Origin: Paracoccus salipaludis
Lineage (GTDB): Bacteria; Pseudomonadota; Alphaproteobacteria; Rhodobacterales; Rhodobacteraceae
Direction of reading: 5' to 3'
DNA: 64,000 bases
Assembly: GCF_002287065.1 (NCBI RefSeq)
Contig: NZ_NSJZ01000010.1
Coordinates: 40,933 to 104,932, forward strand
Below are positions 44,149 through 54,207 of the stretch, piece by piece; position 1 is the stretch's first letter, and each line of letters opens with the position of its first letter. The notes under the pieces were generated by a model, which saw nothing but the letters and a program-made list of their open reading frames with translations, did no database searches and was not told the origin of the DNA. The translations under genes and the position numbers were made by a program.

Positions 44149-45336
44149 ATGAACGAGGATTTCAGGGCGGCGGCCGACCGCGTGCTGAACGGCGTCGTCA
44201 GCGGCGATCCGAGGGTGCCCGGCGTCGTGGCGATGGCGACGGACCGGCAGGGCAACTTCTACGAGGGTGCTGCAGGCCAGCGCAGGCTTGACCGCGATGC
44301 GCCGATGACGACCGACAGCGTCTTCGCGCTGTTCTCGACCACCAAGGCGATCACCGCCACGGCCGCGCTGCAACTGGTCGAGGACGGCAGGCTGGACCTC
44401 GACGCGCCCGCCGAGACCCATGCGCCCGATATCGGCACGCTGCAGGTGATCGAAGGCTTCGACGCGCAGGGCGAGCCGATCCTGCGGGCGCCCAGGCGCA
44501 AGGTCACGACGCGACAGCTTCTGACCCATACCGGCGGCTTCGGCTACGACTTCTTCAGCGAAACCTACAACCGGCTTGCGCAGGACAAGGGCCAGCCCAG
44601 CGTGATCACCGCCTCGCGCGCGGCCATCATGACGCCCCTGCAGTTCGATCCCGGCGAGCGCTGGGAATACGGCAGCAACATCGATTGGGTCGGACAGGTC
44701 ATCGAGGGGATCACCGGCAAGCGCCTGGGCGAGGTCTTCCGGACGCGCATCTTCGAGCCGCTGGGCATCACCGACATGACCTTCGAGCTGAACGACCCGC
44801 TGCGCGCCCGGCTGGCCGGAATGCACATGCGCAACGCCGACGGCAGCCTGACCGCGACCGACTTCGAGCTGCCTGACCGGCCCGAGATCCACATGGGCGG
44901 GCACGGTCTCTACGGCACTGTCGGCGACTACATGCGCTTCATCCGCATGTGGCTGAACGACGGACGCGGCGAGCACGGGCAGGTCCTGAAGCCCGAAACG
45001 GTGGCGATGGCCGAGCGCAACCACCTGGGCGACGCGAAGGTCACGATGCTGCCCGGTGTGATCCCGTCCCTGTCGAACGACGCCGAGTTCTTCCCGGGCC
45101 TGCCCAAGTCCTGGTCCCTGCCCTTCATGATCAACGACGAGGCGGCACCGACCGGACGCCCGCCGGGCGCGCTGGGCTGGACGGGGCTTGCCAACCTGTT
45201 CTACTGGATCGACCGGCGGAACGGCGTCGGCGGCTTCTGGGCCACCCAGATCCTGCCCTTCGGTGACCCGGTGTCCTTCACCGGCTACATCGACTTCGAG
45301 ACCGCCTGGTACCAGTCCCGGCGGCAGGCGGCGTGA
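44149..45336 (+). CDS. Serine hydrolase of the class C beta-lactamase/EstB esterase family
   Basis: The 395-residue protein has no signal peptide and is probably cytoplasmic. The nucleophile motif is SxxK at S63-K66 (FSTTKAI) and the Tyr motif is Y174 in YGSN, as in EstB-type esterases and class C beta-lactamases. [14 protein letters not shown] and [15 protein letters not shown] are common in the esterase branch. The ATG at 44149 has a GGGGAGGA site. It follows the monooxygenase by 78 bp; ester hydrolysis after Baeyer-Villiger oxidation is a known catabolic pairing, so a ketone degradation role is likely. Confidence 0.9.
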   Translation: MNEDFRAAADRVLNGVVSGDPRVPGVVAMATDRQGNFYEGAAGQRRLDRDAPMTTDSVFALFSTTKAITATAALQLVEDGRLDLDAPAETHAPDIGTLQVIEGFDAQGEPILRAPRRKVTTRQLLTHTGGFGYDFFSETYNRLAQDKGQPSVITASRAAIMTPLQFDPGERWEYGSNIDWVGQVIEGITGKRLGEVFRTRIFEPLGITDMTFELNDPLRARLAGMHMRNADGSLTATDFELPDRPEIHMGGHGLYGTVGDYMRFIRMWLNDGRGEHGQVLKPETVAMAERNHLGDAKVTMLPGVIPSLSNDAEFFPGLPKSWSLPFMINDEAAPTGRPPGALGWTGLANLFYWIDRRNGVGGFWATQILPFGDPVSFTGYIDFETAWYQSRRQAA

Positions 45337-45342
45337 TCGCGG

Positions 45343-45364
45343 GGGGCAGGGTCGCCCCTGCCCC
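45343..45364 (+). terminator. 9-bp hairpin after the esterase
   Basis: GGGGCAGGG and CCCTGCCCC form a perfect 9-bp stem around TCGC, starting 7 bases after the esterase stop and ending 39 bases before the next start. No T tract follows. It may reduce readthrough into the DUF1330 gene. Confidence 0.55.
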
Positions 45365-45403
45365 ATGAGGACAATCGTTCAACAACGGGAAAGGACAGAA
45401 CCG

Positions 45404-45730
45404 ATGCCATGCTACCTGATCGCCGAGGTAAAGGTCACCGACGACGGCTGGATTCCCGATTACGCCGCCAGGGTCCACGACATCGTCGCGCGCCACGGCG
45501 GCCGCTACCTGTCGCGCAGCGGCAGGATCGAGGCGCTTGAAGGCGAGGCGCCCGATGCCTCGCTGGTGGCGCTGATCCAGTTCCCCTCTCGCGAGGCGGC
45601 GATGGAGTTCGCCGCAGACCCCGACTACGCGCCCTTCGGCGAGGCCCGGAAGGCGGGCAGCATCAGCAACTTCTACCTGATCGACGACACGGACGTGGCG
45701 GGAACGATCCCCTATCTCGGCAAGGGATGA
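45404..45730 (+). CDS. DUF1330 family protein
   Basis: The 108-residue protein is a ferredoxin-like-fold DUF1330 member: YLIAEVKVTDDGWIPDYAARVHDIVARHGGRYLSRSG, then the typical ALIQFPSREAAMEFAADPDYAPFGEARKAGS. Such small dimeric proteins often accompany oxidative catabolic genes, but the reaction is unknown. The ATG at 45404 has an AAAGGA site; an upstream in-frame ATG at 45365 is possible but adds an untypical basic stretch. It is probably the last gene of the monooxygenase/esterase cluster. Confidence 0.88.
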   Translation: MPCYLIAEVKVTDDGWIPDYAARVHDIVARHGGRYLSRSGRIEALEGEAPDASLVALIQFPSREAAMEFAADPDYAPFGEARKAGSISNFYLIDDTDVAGTIPYLGKG

Positions 45731-45828
45731 GCGCCGCAACCGGCAGCGGTTTCGACTGACGGCCGCTGCAACGAGGGGCGGCTGGTGGCGGCTGCTCCTG
45801 GTGAAGGTCACCAAGAGGGAGGCTGGCG

Positions 45829-46195
45829 ATGCGCCGGCACGAACTCAGCGATGCGCTGTGAGAGTTGATCGCCGGCCTGATGCCCCGTGTCGGCCGACGC
45901 GGAGGAGGTTGCTCGCGGGACCACCGGCAGGTGGTGAACGGGCTGATCTGGAGCTCTGCCCCGAATCCCGATGCCGGGACCTGCCGGAGCGCCATGGCCC
46001 GTGGCAGACGGTCAGCGAACGTTTCAGCCGCCGGAGCCGGGAATGCCTGTCTGACCGGGTTCCGGATCGGTTGCGGCTCAAGCCGAATGCGGAAGTCTGA
46101 TCGATCTGGACCTGTGGTGCATCGACAGCGCCGGCGACGACGAGGACGCCGCCACCGGCTCGCAGCGCTGGTTCCTCCATGGGGTCTTCGGATGA
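45829..46195 (+). pseudogene. IS5-family (IS427-like) transposase remnant
   Basis: Reading from the ATG at 45829, MRRHELSDAL is followed by a TGA where relatives have tryptophan, then LIAGLMPRVGRRGGG and DHRQVVNGLIW. The match continues in a second frame with RDLPERHGPWQTVSERF and in a third with LIDLDLWCID. All three are IS5 transposase signatures in their usual order, so the gene has at least one nonsense and two frameshift changes. The DDE core downstream is largely lost. No terminal inverted repeats were identified. Confidence 0.85.
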
Positions 46196-46422
46196 AGGAG
46201 GGGCGGACATGAGCAGACCACCACCAAACCGGAGGCCTCGTGCGATGAGCGGCGCGCCATGGCAGGCTTGGACAGCAGATCCTCTGCCGCATGTTGGCGG
46301 ATGCAGTTCAGGATCTTGGGCAGGCCCAGCCGATCAGCGTGGTGCCTCAGCCTGCCCCCGACACGGCGCAGATCGCTCAGGAAAGCCAGAGCGGTCTCCG
46401 GCAGTCTCCCGACACTCCACAG

Positions 46423-46848
46423 TCACGACCCGGGCTGCTCCTCCTCACCCGAGAGCAGTTCGCGCAAGCCCGTCACCAGGGTCTCGCGGCAGGCAGCTTC
46501 ATCCTGACCTGCCAGGGCCCGCGCCTCATCGACCTTGGCACGGAGAGTCTGCACCCTGTCGCCGGCCTCGGCGACGGGCGCATGGCCCGGCGCCTGCGTC
46601 GGTTGCGGCTCATCCGGGGGCGTGTCAGTCGCGGTCCCGTCATTGCCGGGCGCTTCGGTGCCGGTCATGGCACGTGCCTCGCGCGCGCCTGCGACGCCCT
46701 GACCGCCCGAGGAGGCCGCGATGGATTCCCGCGACGCCTGGTCCAGCACCTCGTCCATGAGGGCCAGATGCTCGGCGCAGTCGGCTGCGGCCATGGTCGT
46801 CGACACCGCAACAAACGCGGCGCCCAGGGCAAAACGGAAGGGGATCAT
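46423..46848 (-). CDS. Small periplasmic protein following IorAB-like genes
   Basis: The 141-residue protein has a signal peptide (about 1-22, ending MAAAD) and two cysteines that could pair (C24 and one near residue 121). The middle is low-complexity and rich in Pro, Thr and Ala; the ends are helical. The family is not recognised. Its TAGGAG ribosome binding site overlaps the stop of the large molybdoenzyme subunit, so it is translationally coupled to it and may be an assembly factor or an electron-transfer partner scaffold in the periplasm. It contains no CxxCH haem motif. Confidence 0.7.
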   Translation of the reverse strand: MIPFRFALGAAFVAVSTTMAAADCAEHLALMDEVLDQASRESIAASSGGQGVAGAREARAMTGTEAPGNDGTATDTPPDEPQPTQAPGHAPVAEAGDRVQTLRAKVDEARALAGQDEAACRETLVTGLRELLSGEEEQPGS

Positions 46849-46857
46849 GTCACTCTC

Positions 46858-49142
<2,285 letters not shown>

Positions 49143-49146
<4 letters not shown>

Positions 49147-49598
49147 CGAGCCTCCTGTCCGGCGGCGCGCTTGATCGCGGCGCGTATGCGGGGATAGGTG
49201 CCGCAGCGGCAGATGTTCTGGCTCATCGCGGAGTCGATGTCCTCGTCCGTAGGCGCAGGGGTTTCAGCCAGAAGCGCCGCGGCCTGCATGATCTGCCCGG
49301 CCTGGCAATATCCGCATTGCGCGACGTTCAACTCCTGCCATGCCGCCTGCACCGGATGTGTCCCGTCCGGCGACAGGCCCTCGATGGTGACCACCTGAGA
49401 CCCGTCGGCAACCGTCATCGGGGTGACGCAGGAAAAGCTGGCCACCCCGTCGATATGGACGACGCAGGCCCCGCAGAGCCCGGCGCCACAGCCGAATTTC
49501 GCACCCGTGAGCCCCAGTTCGTCGCGCAGGTACCACAGCAGCGGCATCTCGGGATCGCCGTCGAAACTGCGCGCCATCCCGTTCACTGTGAGATTCAT
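49143..49598 (-). CDS. iorA: Molybdenum hydroxylase small [2Fe-2S] subunit (IorA-like)
   Basis: The 151-residue protein has two [2Fe-2S] sites: a plant-type set at C37, C42, C45 and C57, and a helical-bundle set at C95, C98, C130 and C132 ([10 protein letters not shown] and [11 protein letters not shown]). It passes electrons from the molybdenum subunit. It lacks its own signal peptide, so it would be co-exported with the Tat-targeted large subunit. Length is normal. An AGAGGGAAA site precedes the ATG; the stop overlaps the next start (ATGA). It is the first gene of the three-gene operon. Confidence 0.94.
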
Positions 49599-49994
49599 GA
49601 TGTTTCCCTCTCCGGCTCTTCCGGCTGATGCTGTCCATCAGTCCGCGCAGGGCTCCCTGCAACGGGCCTTGCCACCAGAACTGTGCGGCAACCCAGCGAA
49701 ACGCACGAGCCTGCAGGATGTTCCCGCCCGGCACGGTTGCTGCAGCCGCTTGCGGTCGGGTTGGCCCAGCAGCGTGTGGGGCCGATCGTCATCGCCCACC
49801 GCCAAGAGTGGCCCTCGACCTTGCCTCGCATCCGAGCTTCACTGGAGCGGCCCGTTGTCTCCTTTGCAGCACTTCCGAAAGGCAACGTCTGCTTTGCGGG
49901 ACGAAGCGGCCGATAGCGGCATTCCCGGAACCGGATACGCTTGGCCGGCGACGGGTCAGATCTGAGACCGTGGAACGCATTCATGAGGCACGCC
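49599..49994. other. Intergenic region with no supported gene
   Basis: About 400 bp separate the divergent iorA-like gene and the acetyltransferase gene. The iorA promoter should lie here, but no strong consensus is seen. Short open frames on both strands have no recognisable family. The in-frame ATG at 49941 before the acetyltransferase lacks a ribosome binding site. Confidence 0.4.
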
Positions 49995-50492
49995 ATGGAA
50001 CTACGCCCGGAACAACCCGGCGATGCGGACGCAATCCGCAGCATCACTCAAGAGGCATTTGCCGGGGCAGAGCACAGTTCCGGCACCGAGAGCGCGATCA
50101 TCGATAACCTCAGGTCGGCCGGGACCCTGTCCCTGTCCTTGGTTGCACTCAGCAACGACCGGATCGTCGGACATATCGCCTTCTCGCCTGTGAAGATCGC
50201 CGGTGGCGGTCAGGGCTGGTTCGGGCTTGGCCCCGTCTCGGTGCGGCCCGACATGCAGGGGAAGGGCATCGGCAGCCGGTTGATCCGCGAAAGTCTCGCG
50301 CAGTTGCGGGCTGGGGGCGCAGAAGGATGCGTCGTTCTGGGCGATCCTGCCTATTATCGGCGTTTCGGCTTCGCCGCCGATCCTGCCCTGACGTTCGACG
50401 GGGCTCCGCCTGAGTACTTCATGGCCCTGTCCTTTACCGGTTCTTCGCCGTCCGGTTCAGTGACATATGAACCCGCGTTCTATTCGGGTTGA
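49995..50492 (+). CDS. GNAT-family N-acetyltransferase (YhbS-like)
   Basis: The 165-residue protein is a single GNAT domain. The acetyl-CoA-binding motif A is LGPVSVRPDMQGKGIGSRLIRESL near residue 76, followed by GDPAYYRRFGFAAD, characteristic of the YhbS group. The acceptor is unknown. I use the ATG at 49995 because GAGG lies six bases before it; an earlier ATG at 49983 is possible. No partner gene is evident, and it appears to be a single-gene unit. Confidence 0.88.
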   Translation: MELRPEQPGDADAIRSITQEAFAGAEHSSGTESAIIDNLRSAGTLSLSLVALSNDRIVGHIAFSPVKIAGGGQGWFGLGPVSVRPDMQGKGIGSRLIRESLAQLRAGGAEGCVVLGDPAYYRRFGFAADPALTFDGAPPEYFMALSFTGSSPSGSVTYEPAFYSG

Positions 50493-50753
50493 ACAACTGC
50501 CACCGTCTCGTCACGGGTAACCAGCCTGGCTGCCCGCTTCGGGCCTCATGGCCACCGTCATGACTTTGATGCCCATTCCCCGGCCCGATATGACGCGAGG
50601 TGGCGTCGGTGACGCTGGCATGAAGGCCCGTCATCCACGGGCTGTCTGAACGTGCCGGGGGCGGTTACTCAGCTAAAAGGCACGTTCTTCTTCCCGCCAG
50701 GGCCGGCCTGTGATCTTCTGGACAGAGATCGCCACCCGGACGGAGACTGGCCG
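50493..50753. other. Intergenic, no gene seen
   Basis: About 260 bp between the acetyltransferase and the serine hydrolase. The hydrolase frame is open back to 50652 but lacks a good start there. No terminator or operator was identified. Confidence 0.3.
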
Positions 50754-52079
50754 ATGTCATCCCCAGGCGCGAAGATGGTTTTGCTGGCCACAGGGGTGGC
50801 GCTGGCCACGGGCAACGCCGAGGCACAGCCACTTTCAGCGCAAGACTCCGATCCCGCCGTCATGGGCTGGATGCAGGGCTTTCCTCCGCCAGAGGACAAG
50901 ATCATCACCCAGCCCGAGTCGGTCTACTTCAGCTTTCCCCGGCTCCGATGGTCGGTCTGCCACCTGCGGGAGTTCCTGCCCACCGAGGAGATCAGCCGCG
51001 GCCTGAACGCACCGGTTCCACTGACCTACCCCTCGCCTGTCGAGTTTGCCGATCTCCGCGCCGGGATCGATGGCCTGACCTTTGTGCCCATGGGTCAGGA
51101 TCAGCCGATGACATGGGAAGCCTCGCTTTACGCCAACTACACGGACGGCATTCTTGTGCTTCACAAGGGCCGCGTGATCTATGAGCGCTACTTCGGATGC
51201 CTGACCGAAGACGGCAAGCACGCCGCAATGTCGATGACCAAGTCCGTGACCGGCCTTCTGGCCGAGATCCTGGTGGCCGAGGGCACGCTGGACGACAGCA
51301 GATTGGTCCGGGACCTCATTCCCGAGGTCGCGGGCAGCGCCTTTGGCAGCGCGACGGTCCGACAGGTCATGGACATGACCACGGGGGTCAGGTTCTCGGA
51401 AGACTATGCTGATCCGGCCGCCGATATCTGGAGCTATTCCGCTGCCGCCAGCCCGTTCCCGAAACCCGAGGGCCAGGACGGCCCGGACGGCTACTGGGAG
51501 TACCTTGCGCAGGTGCAGCCCGAGGGCAGGCACGGCGAGGCGTTCCATTACAGGACCATCAACTCGGACATGCTGGGCTGGATCGTCAGTCGCGTATCCG
51601 GGCAATCCGTGACAGCGCTCGCATCCGCCCGCTTGTGGCGCCCCATGGGGGCAGAGCAGGACGCCTATCAGACAGTCGACGGAAAGGGTGTGCCCTTTGC
51701 GGGCGGCGGCCTCAATCTCGGCTTGCGCGATCTGGCCCGGCTTGGCCTTCTGGTGCTGGACGAGGGCATGATCAACGGCCGTCGCCTGTTCCCCGCAGAG
51801 GTGATCCAGCGGATCCGGGCGGGCGGTGATCCGACGAAGTTCAGCGGCTATCCGACAATCCCGAACGGCAGCTACAAGAGCCAGTGGTGGGTGTTCCACG
51901 ACGACCACGGGGCCTTTGCTGCCCGTGGGGTCCATGGTCAGACCATCTATGTGGACCCGGCAGCCGACATGGTCATCGCCCGCTTCGCCTCGTTTCCGAC
52001 CGCCTCCAACAGCGGGATCGATCCCACTTCGTTGCCCGCGTACCGGGCATTGGCAGACTACGTGATGAAGCAGAACTGA
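50754..52079 (+). CDS. Exported serine hydrolase of the beta-lactamase fold
   Basis: The ATG at 50754 has a CGGAG site and gives 441 residues with a signal peptide (MSSPGAKMVLLATGVALATGNAEAQ). The catalytic SxxK motif is S160-K163 (MSMTKSVTG), and a YxN-like FHYRTINSDMLGW segment follows. VHGQTIYVDPAADMVIARFAS supplies the C-terminal strand motif. The pattern is closest to the 6-aminohexanoate-dimer hydrolase/penicillin-binding-protein-like group acting on amides or esters. It is expected in the periplasm. The substrate is unknown, and an IS5 remnant follows directly. Confidence 0.85.
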   Translation: MSSPGAKMVLLATGVALATGNAEAQPLSAQDSDPAVMGWMQGFPPPEDKIITQPESVYFSFPRLRWSVCHLREFLPTEEISRGLNAPVPLTYPSPVEFADLRAGIDGLTFVPMGQDQPMTWEASLYANYTDGILVLHKGRVIYERYFGCLTEDGKHAAMSMTKSVTGLLAEILVAEGTLDDSRLVRDLIPEVAGSAFGSATVRQVMDMTTGVRFSEDYADPAADIWSYSAAASPFPKPEGQDGPDGYWEYLAQVQPEGRHGEAFHYRTINSDMLGWIVSRVSGQSVTALASARLWRPMGAEQDAYQTVDGKGVPFAGGGLNLGLRDLARLGLLVLDEGMINGRRLFPAEVIQRIRAGGDPTKFSGYPTIPNGSYKSQWWVFHDDHGAFAARGVHGQTIYVDPAADMVIARFASFPTASNSGIDPTSLPAYRALADYVMKQN

Positions 52080-52105
52080 GGCCAGCCGTGTTCAAGGCGA
52101 GACCA

Positions 52106-52330
52106 TCAAGCCGGGCGAAACTCTGGGCTCCAGCCTGACCACGTCATCCAGAAGCTTATGGCGGCAGTGAGCGCGATGGCGGAGAGGAACAGGTCGCCGC
52201 AGCGGTGCAGCGCATGGCGAGGCCGCGCCAGTTCTTGAGGCACGCGAAGTCGTTCTCGATGCGGCAGCGCTTCTTGTGGCGCGTGCGGTTGTGGGTGGCC
52301 GGGTGCCGCCGCCTGCTGCAGGCCGGAATA
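52106..52330 (-). pseudogene. IS5-family transposase C-terminal remnant
   Basis: On the minus strand, RHKKRCRIENDFACLKNWRGLA changes frame to RCGDLFLSAIALTAAISFWMTW and ends near 52106. This is the end of an IS5-type DDE transposase (RIExxFxxLKxWR helix and final hydrophobic segment). The first three quarters of the gene is missing, and at least one frameshift is present. Confidence 0.85.
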
Positions 52331-52379
52331 CGGACCCGCAGGCCACGGGCGTTCAGGTCATTCCGGGCAGTTGGCCTGC

Positions 52380-52729
52380 GGAACATGCGCGCCACGCCCG
52401 TCCATGACGACGGGCGCATCATGCGACGGCTGGACGGGCGGCTCTTCTGGTGCCGCGTGCAGGGGCGGTCGCCGAGGCCGGACGAGCCTTTCGCCCGAGC
52501 GGTCTGGACCTTTGCCGATCTCGTGGCAGAGCGTCCGGTGCTGGACCTCACCCGGCGCAAGCGGGAGATCGCGATCCGCGCCTGCCAAGGCCGCATGGCG
52601 AAGGAAATCACCCGCGATCTCGACCTTTTGCCGCGCACGGCCGATCAGTATCGCGCGCGATTGTTTCGAAAGACAGGGACACACAACAAGGCCGAACTGG
52701 TTGCGGTTCTTACCAGTCTTCCCGTCTGA
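52380..52729 (+). pseudogene. Truncated PAS-LuxR regulator
   Basis: The frame encodes the end of a PAS domain (RRLDGRLFWCRVQGRSPRPDEPFARAVWTFADL) and a LuxR-type helix-turn-helix (LTRRKREIAIRACQGRMAKEITRDLDLLPRTADQYRARLFRKTGTHNKAELVAVL). Full-length relatives have one or more complete PAS domains before this. The N-terminal part seems lost where the IS5 remnant abuts, and no ribosome binding site is seen. It may be a relic of a regulator of the GntP/CoA-transferase genes just downstream. Confidence 0.75.
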
Positions 52730-52818
52730 ACATAACAGTTTCCGCTCGGAAACAATAATTCACCCTGAGGAGTTCTGCTGCAACTTTGTTGCGATGCTGA
52801 TTGCAAGGTGGAAACGGG

Positions 52819-54204
52819 ATGGGACTTCTCGGCATTGTCCTTTCGCTCGGGCTGCTGATGTATCTCGCCTATCGCGGGATCAACGTGCTGATCCTTGCGC
52901 CGCTGCTGGCGCTGCTGGCCGTGCTGATGTCGGGGGACCTGCCAGTCCTCGCGACGTATACGCAGGTCTTCATGAAGTCGCTCGGCGGCTACGTGATCAT
53001 CTATTTTCCGCTGTTCCTGCTGGGCGCGATATTCGGCAAGGTCATGGCCGACAGCGGCGCGGCGCGAACCATCGCCGAGAAGATCGTGGAACGCGTGGGG
53101 GCGCATCGCGCCATCCTGGCGGTGGTGCTGGCCTGCGGCGTGCTGACCTATGGCGGCGTATCGCTGTTCGTGGTGGCCTTCGCCATCTATCCCATCGCCA
53201 ACGCGCTGTTCCGCCGCGCCGACGTGCCCAAGCGCCTGCTGCCGGCGGCGATCGCGCTGGGATCCTTCACCTTCACAATGACCGCCTTTCCCGGCACGCC
53301 CGCGATCCAGAACGCGATCCCGATGCCCTTCTTCGGCACCAATGTCTTCGCCGCGCCGATCCAGGGCACCATCGCCGGGCTCATCATGCTGTTCGGGGGC
53401 GTGTTCTGGCTCAACCGCCGCTCGGCCGCGGCCCACGCCAGGTCCGAGGGCTACGGCCAGCACGAGCGCACCGCCGCCGACAGTTCGCTGCCCGAGGACA
53501 TGGACCTGCCCGGCTTCGGCGTTGCCATTCTGCCGGTCGTCTCGGTGATCGCGCTGAATGCGCTGTTCACTTATGTCATCATCCCGCGCATGAACGCGGC
53601 CTATCTCGCCGACCCCCGCTATGGCGAGACCACGCTGCAGTCGGTGGCGGGCATCTGGGCCATCATCGTGGCGCTGGTCGCCTCCATCGTGCTGGCCATC
53701 GCGCTGAACTGGCACCGGTTCACCAACCTGACCGAGAGCGTCAACAGCGGCACGATGGGCTCGCTTCTGCCGATCTTCAACACGGCCTCCGAGGTGGGCT
53801 ACGGCGCGGTGATCGCGTCCCTGCCCGCCTTTGCCATCATCCGCGACGCGGTGCTCGGGCTGTTCCCGACGAACCCGGTGGCCTCGCTGGCCGTGGCCGT
53901 CAACGTGCTGGCGGGGATCACCGGCTCGGCCTCGGGCGGCATGTCCATCGCGCTGCAGGCCCTGGGCGAGCAGTTCGCGGCCATGGCGCGCGAGCAGGGC
54001 ATCAGCATGGAGCTGATGCACCGCGTCACTGCGCTGTCCTCGGGCGGCTTCGACGCGCTGCCGCACAACGGCGCGGTGATCACCCTGCTGGCGATCACCG
54101 GGCTGACCCACAAGAAGAGCTATGGCGACATCTTCGTGGTCTCGGTGGCGATCCCGGTCTTTGCCACGGTCGTCGTCATCATCCTCGGCTCGCTGGGACT
54201 TTAG
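52819..54204 (+). CDS. GntP-family permease, probably for a short hydroxy or keto acid
   Basis: The 461-residue inner-membrane protein has about twelve hydrophobic segments and the GntP/citrate-type layout. Family segments include ALGSFTFTMTAFPGTPAIQNAIPMPFFGTN and NVLAGITGSASGGMSIALQALG. The ATG at 52819 has an AAGGTGG site. It is 3 bp before a CoA-transferase gene; this pairing is typical of uptake and activation of acetoacetate, hydroxybutyrate or short-chain fatty acids rather than gluconate. Confidence 0.88.
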   Translation: MGLLGIVLSLGLLMYLAYRGINVLILAPLLALLAVLMSGDLPVLATYTQVFMKSLGGYVIIYFPLFLLGAIFGKVMADSGAARTIAEKIVERVGAHRAILAVVLACGVLTYGGVSLFVVAFAIYPIANALFRRADVPKRLLPAAIALGSFTFTMTAFPGTPAIQNAIPMPFFGTNVFAAPIQGTIAGLIMLFGGVFWLNRRSAAAHARSEGYGQHERTAADSSLPEDMDLPGFGVAILPVVSVIALNALFTYVIIPRMNAAYLADPRYGETTLQSVAGIWAIIVALVASIVLAIALNWHRFTNLTESVNSGTMGSLLPIFNTASEVGYGAVIASLPAFAIIRDAVLGLFPTNPVASLAVAVNVLAGITGSASGGMSIALQALGEQFAAMAREQGISMELMHRVTALSSGGFDALPHNGAVITLLAITGLTHKKSYGDIFVVSVAIPVFATVVVIILGSLGL

Positions 54205-54207
54205 GCC

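Noticed and set aside
42838..45366. Long minus-strand frame opposite the monooxygenase and esterase genes
   Set aside because: The plus-strand genes show catalytic motifs and ribosome binding sites; the minus-strand product has no domain.
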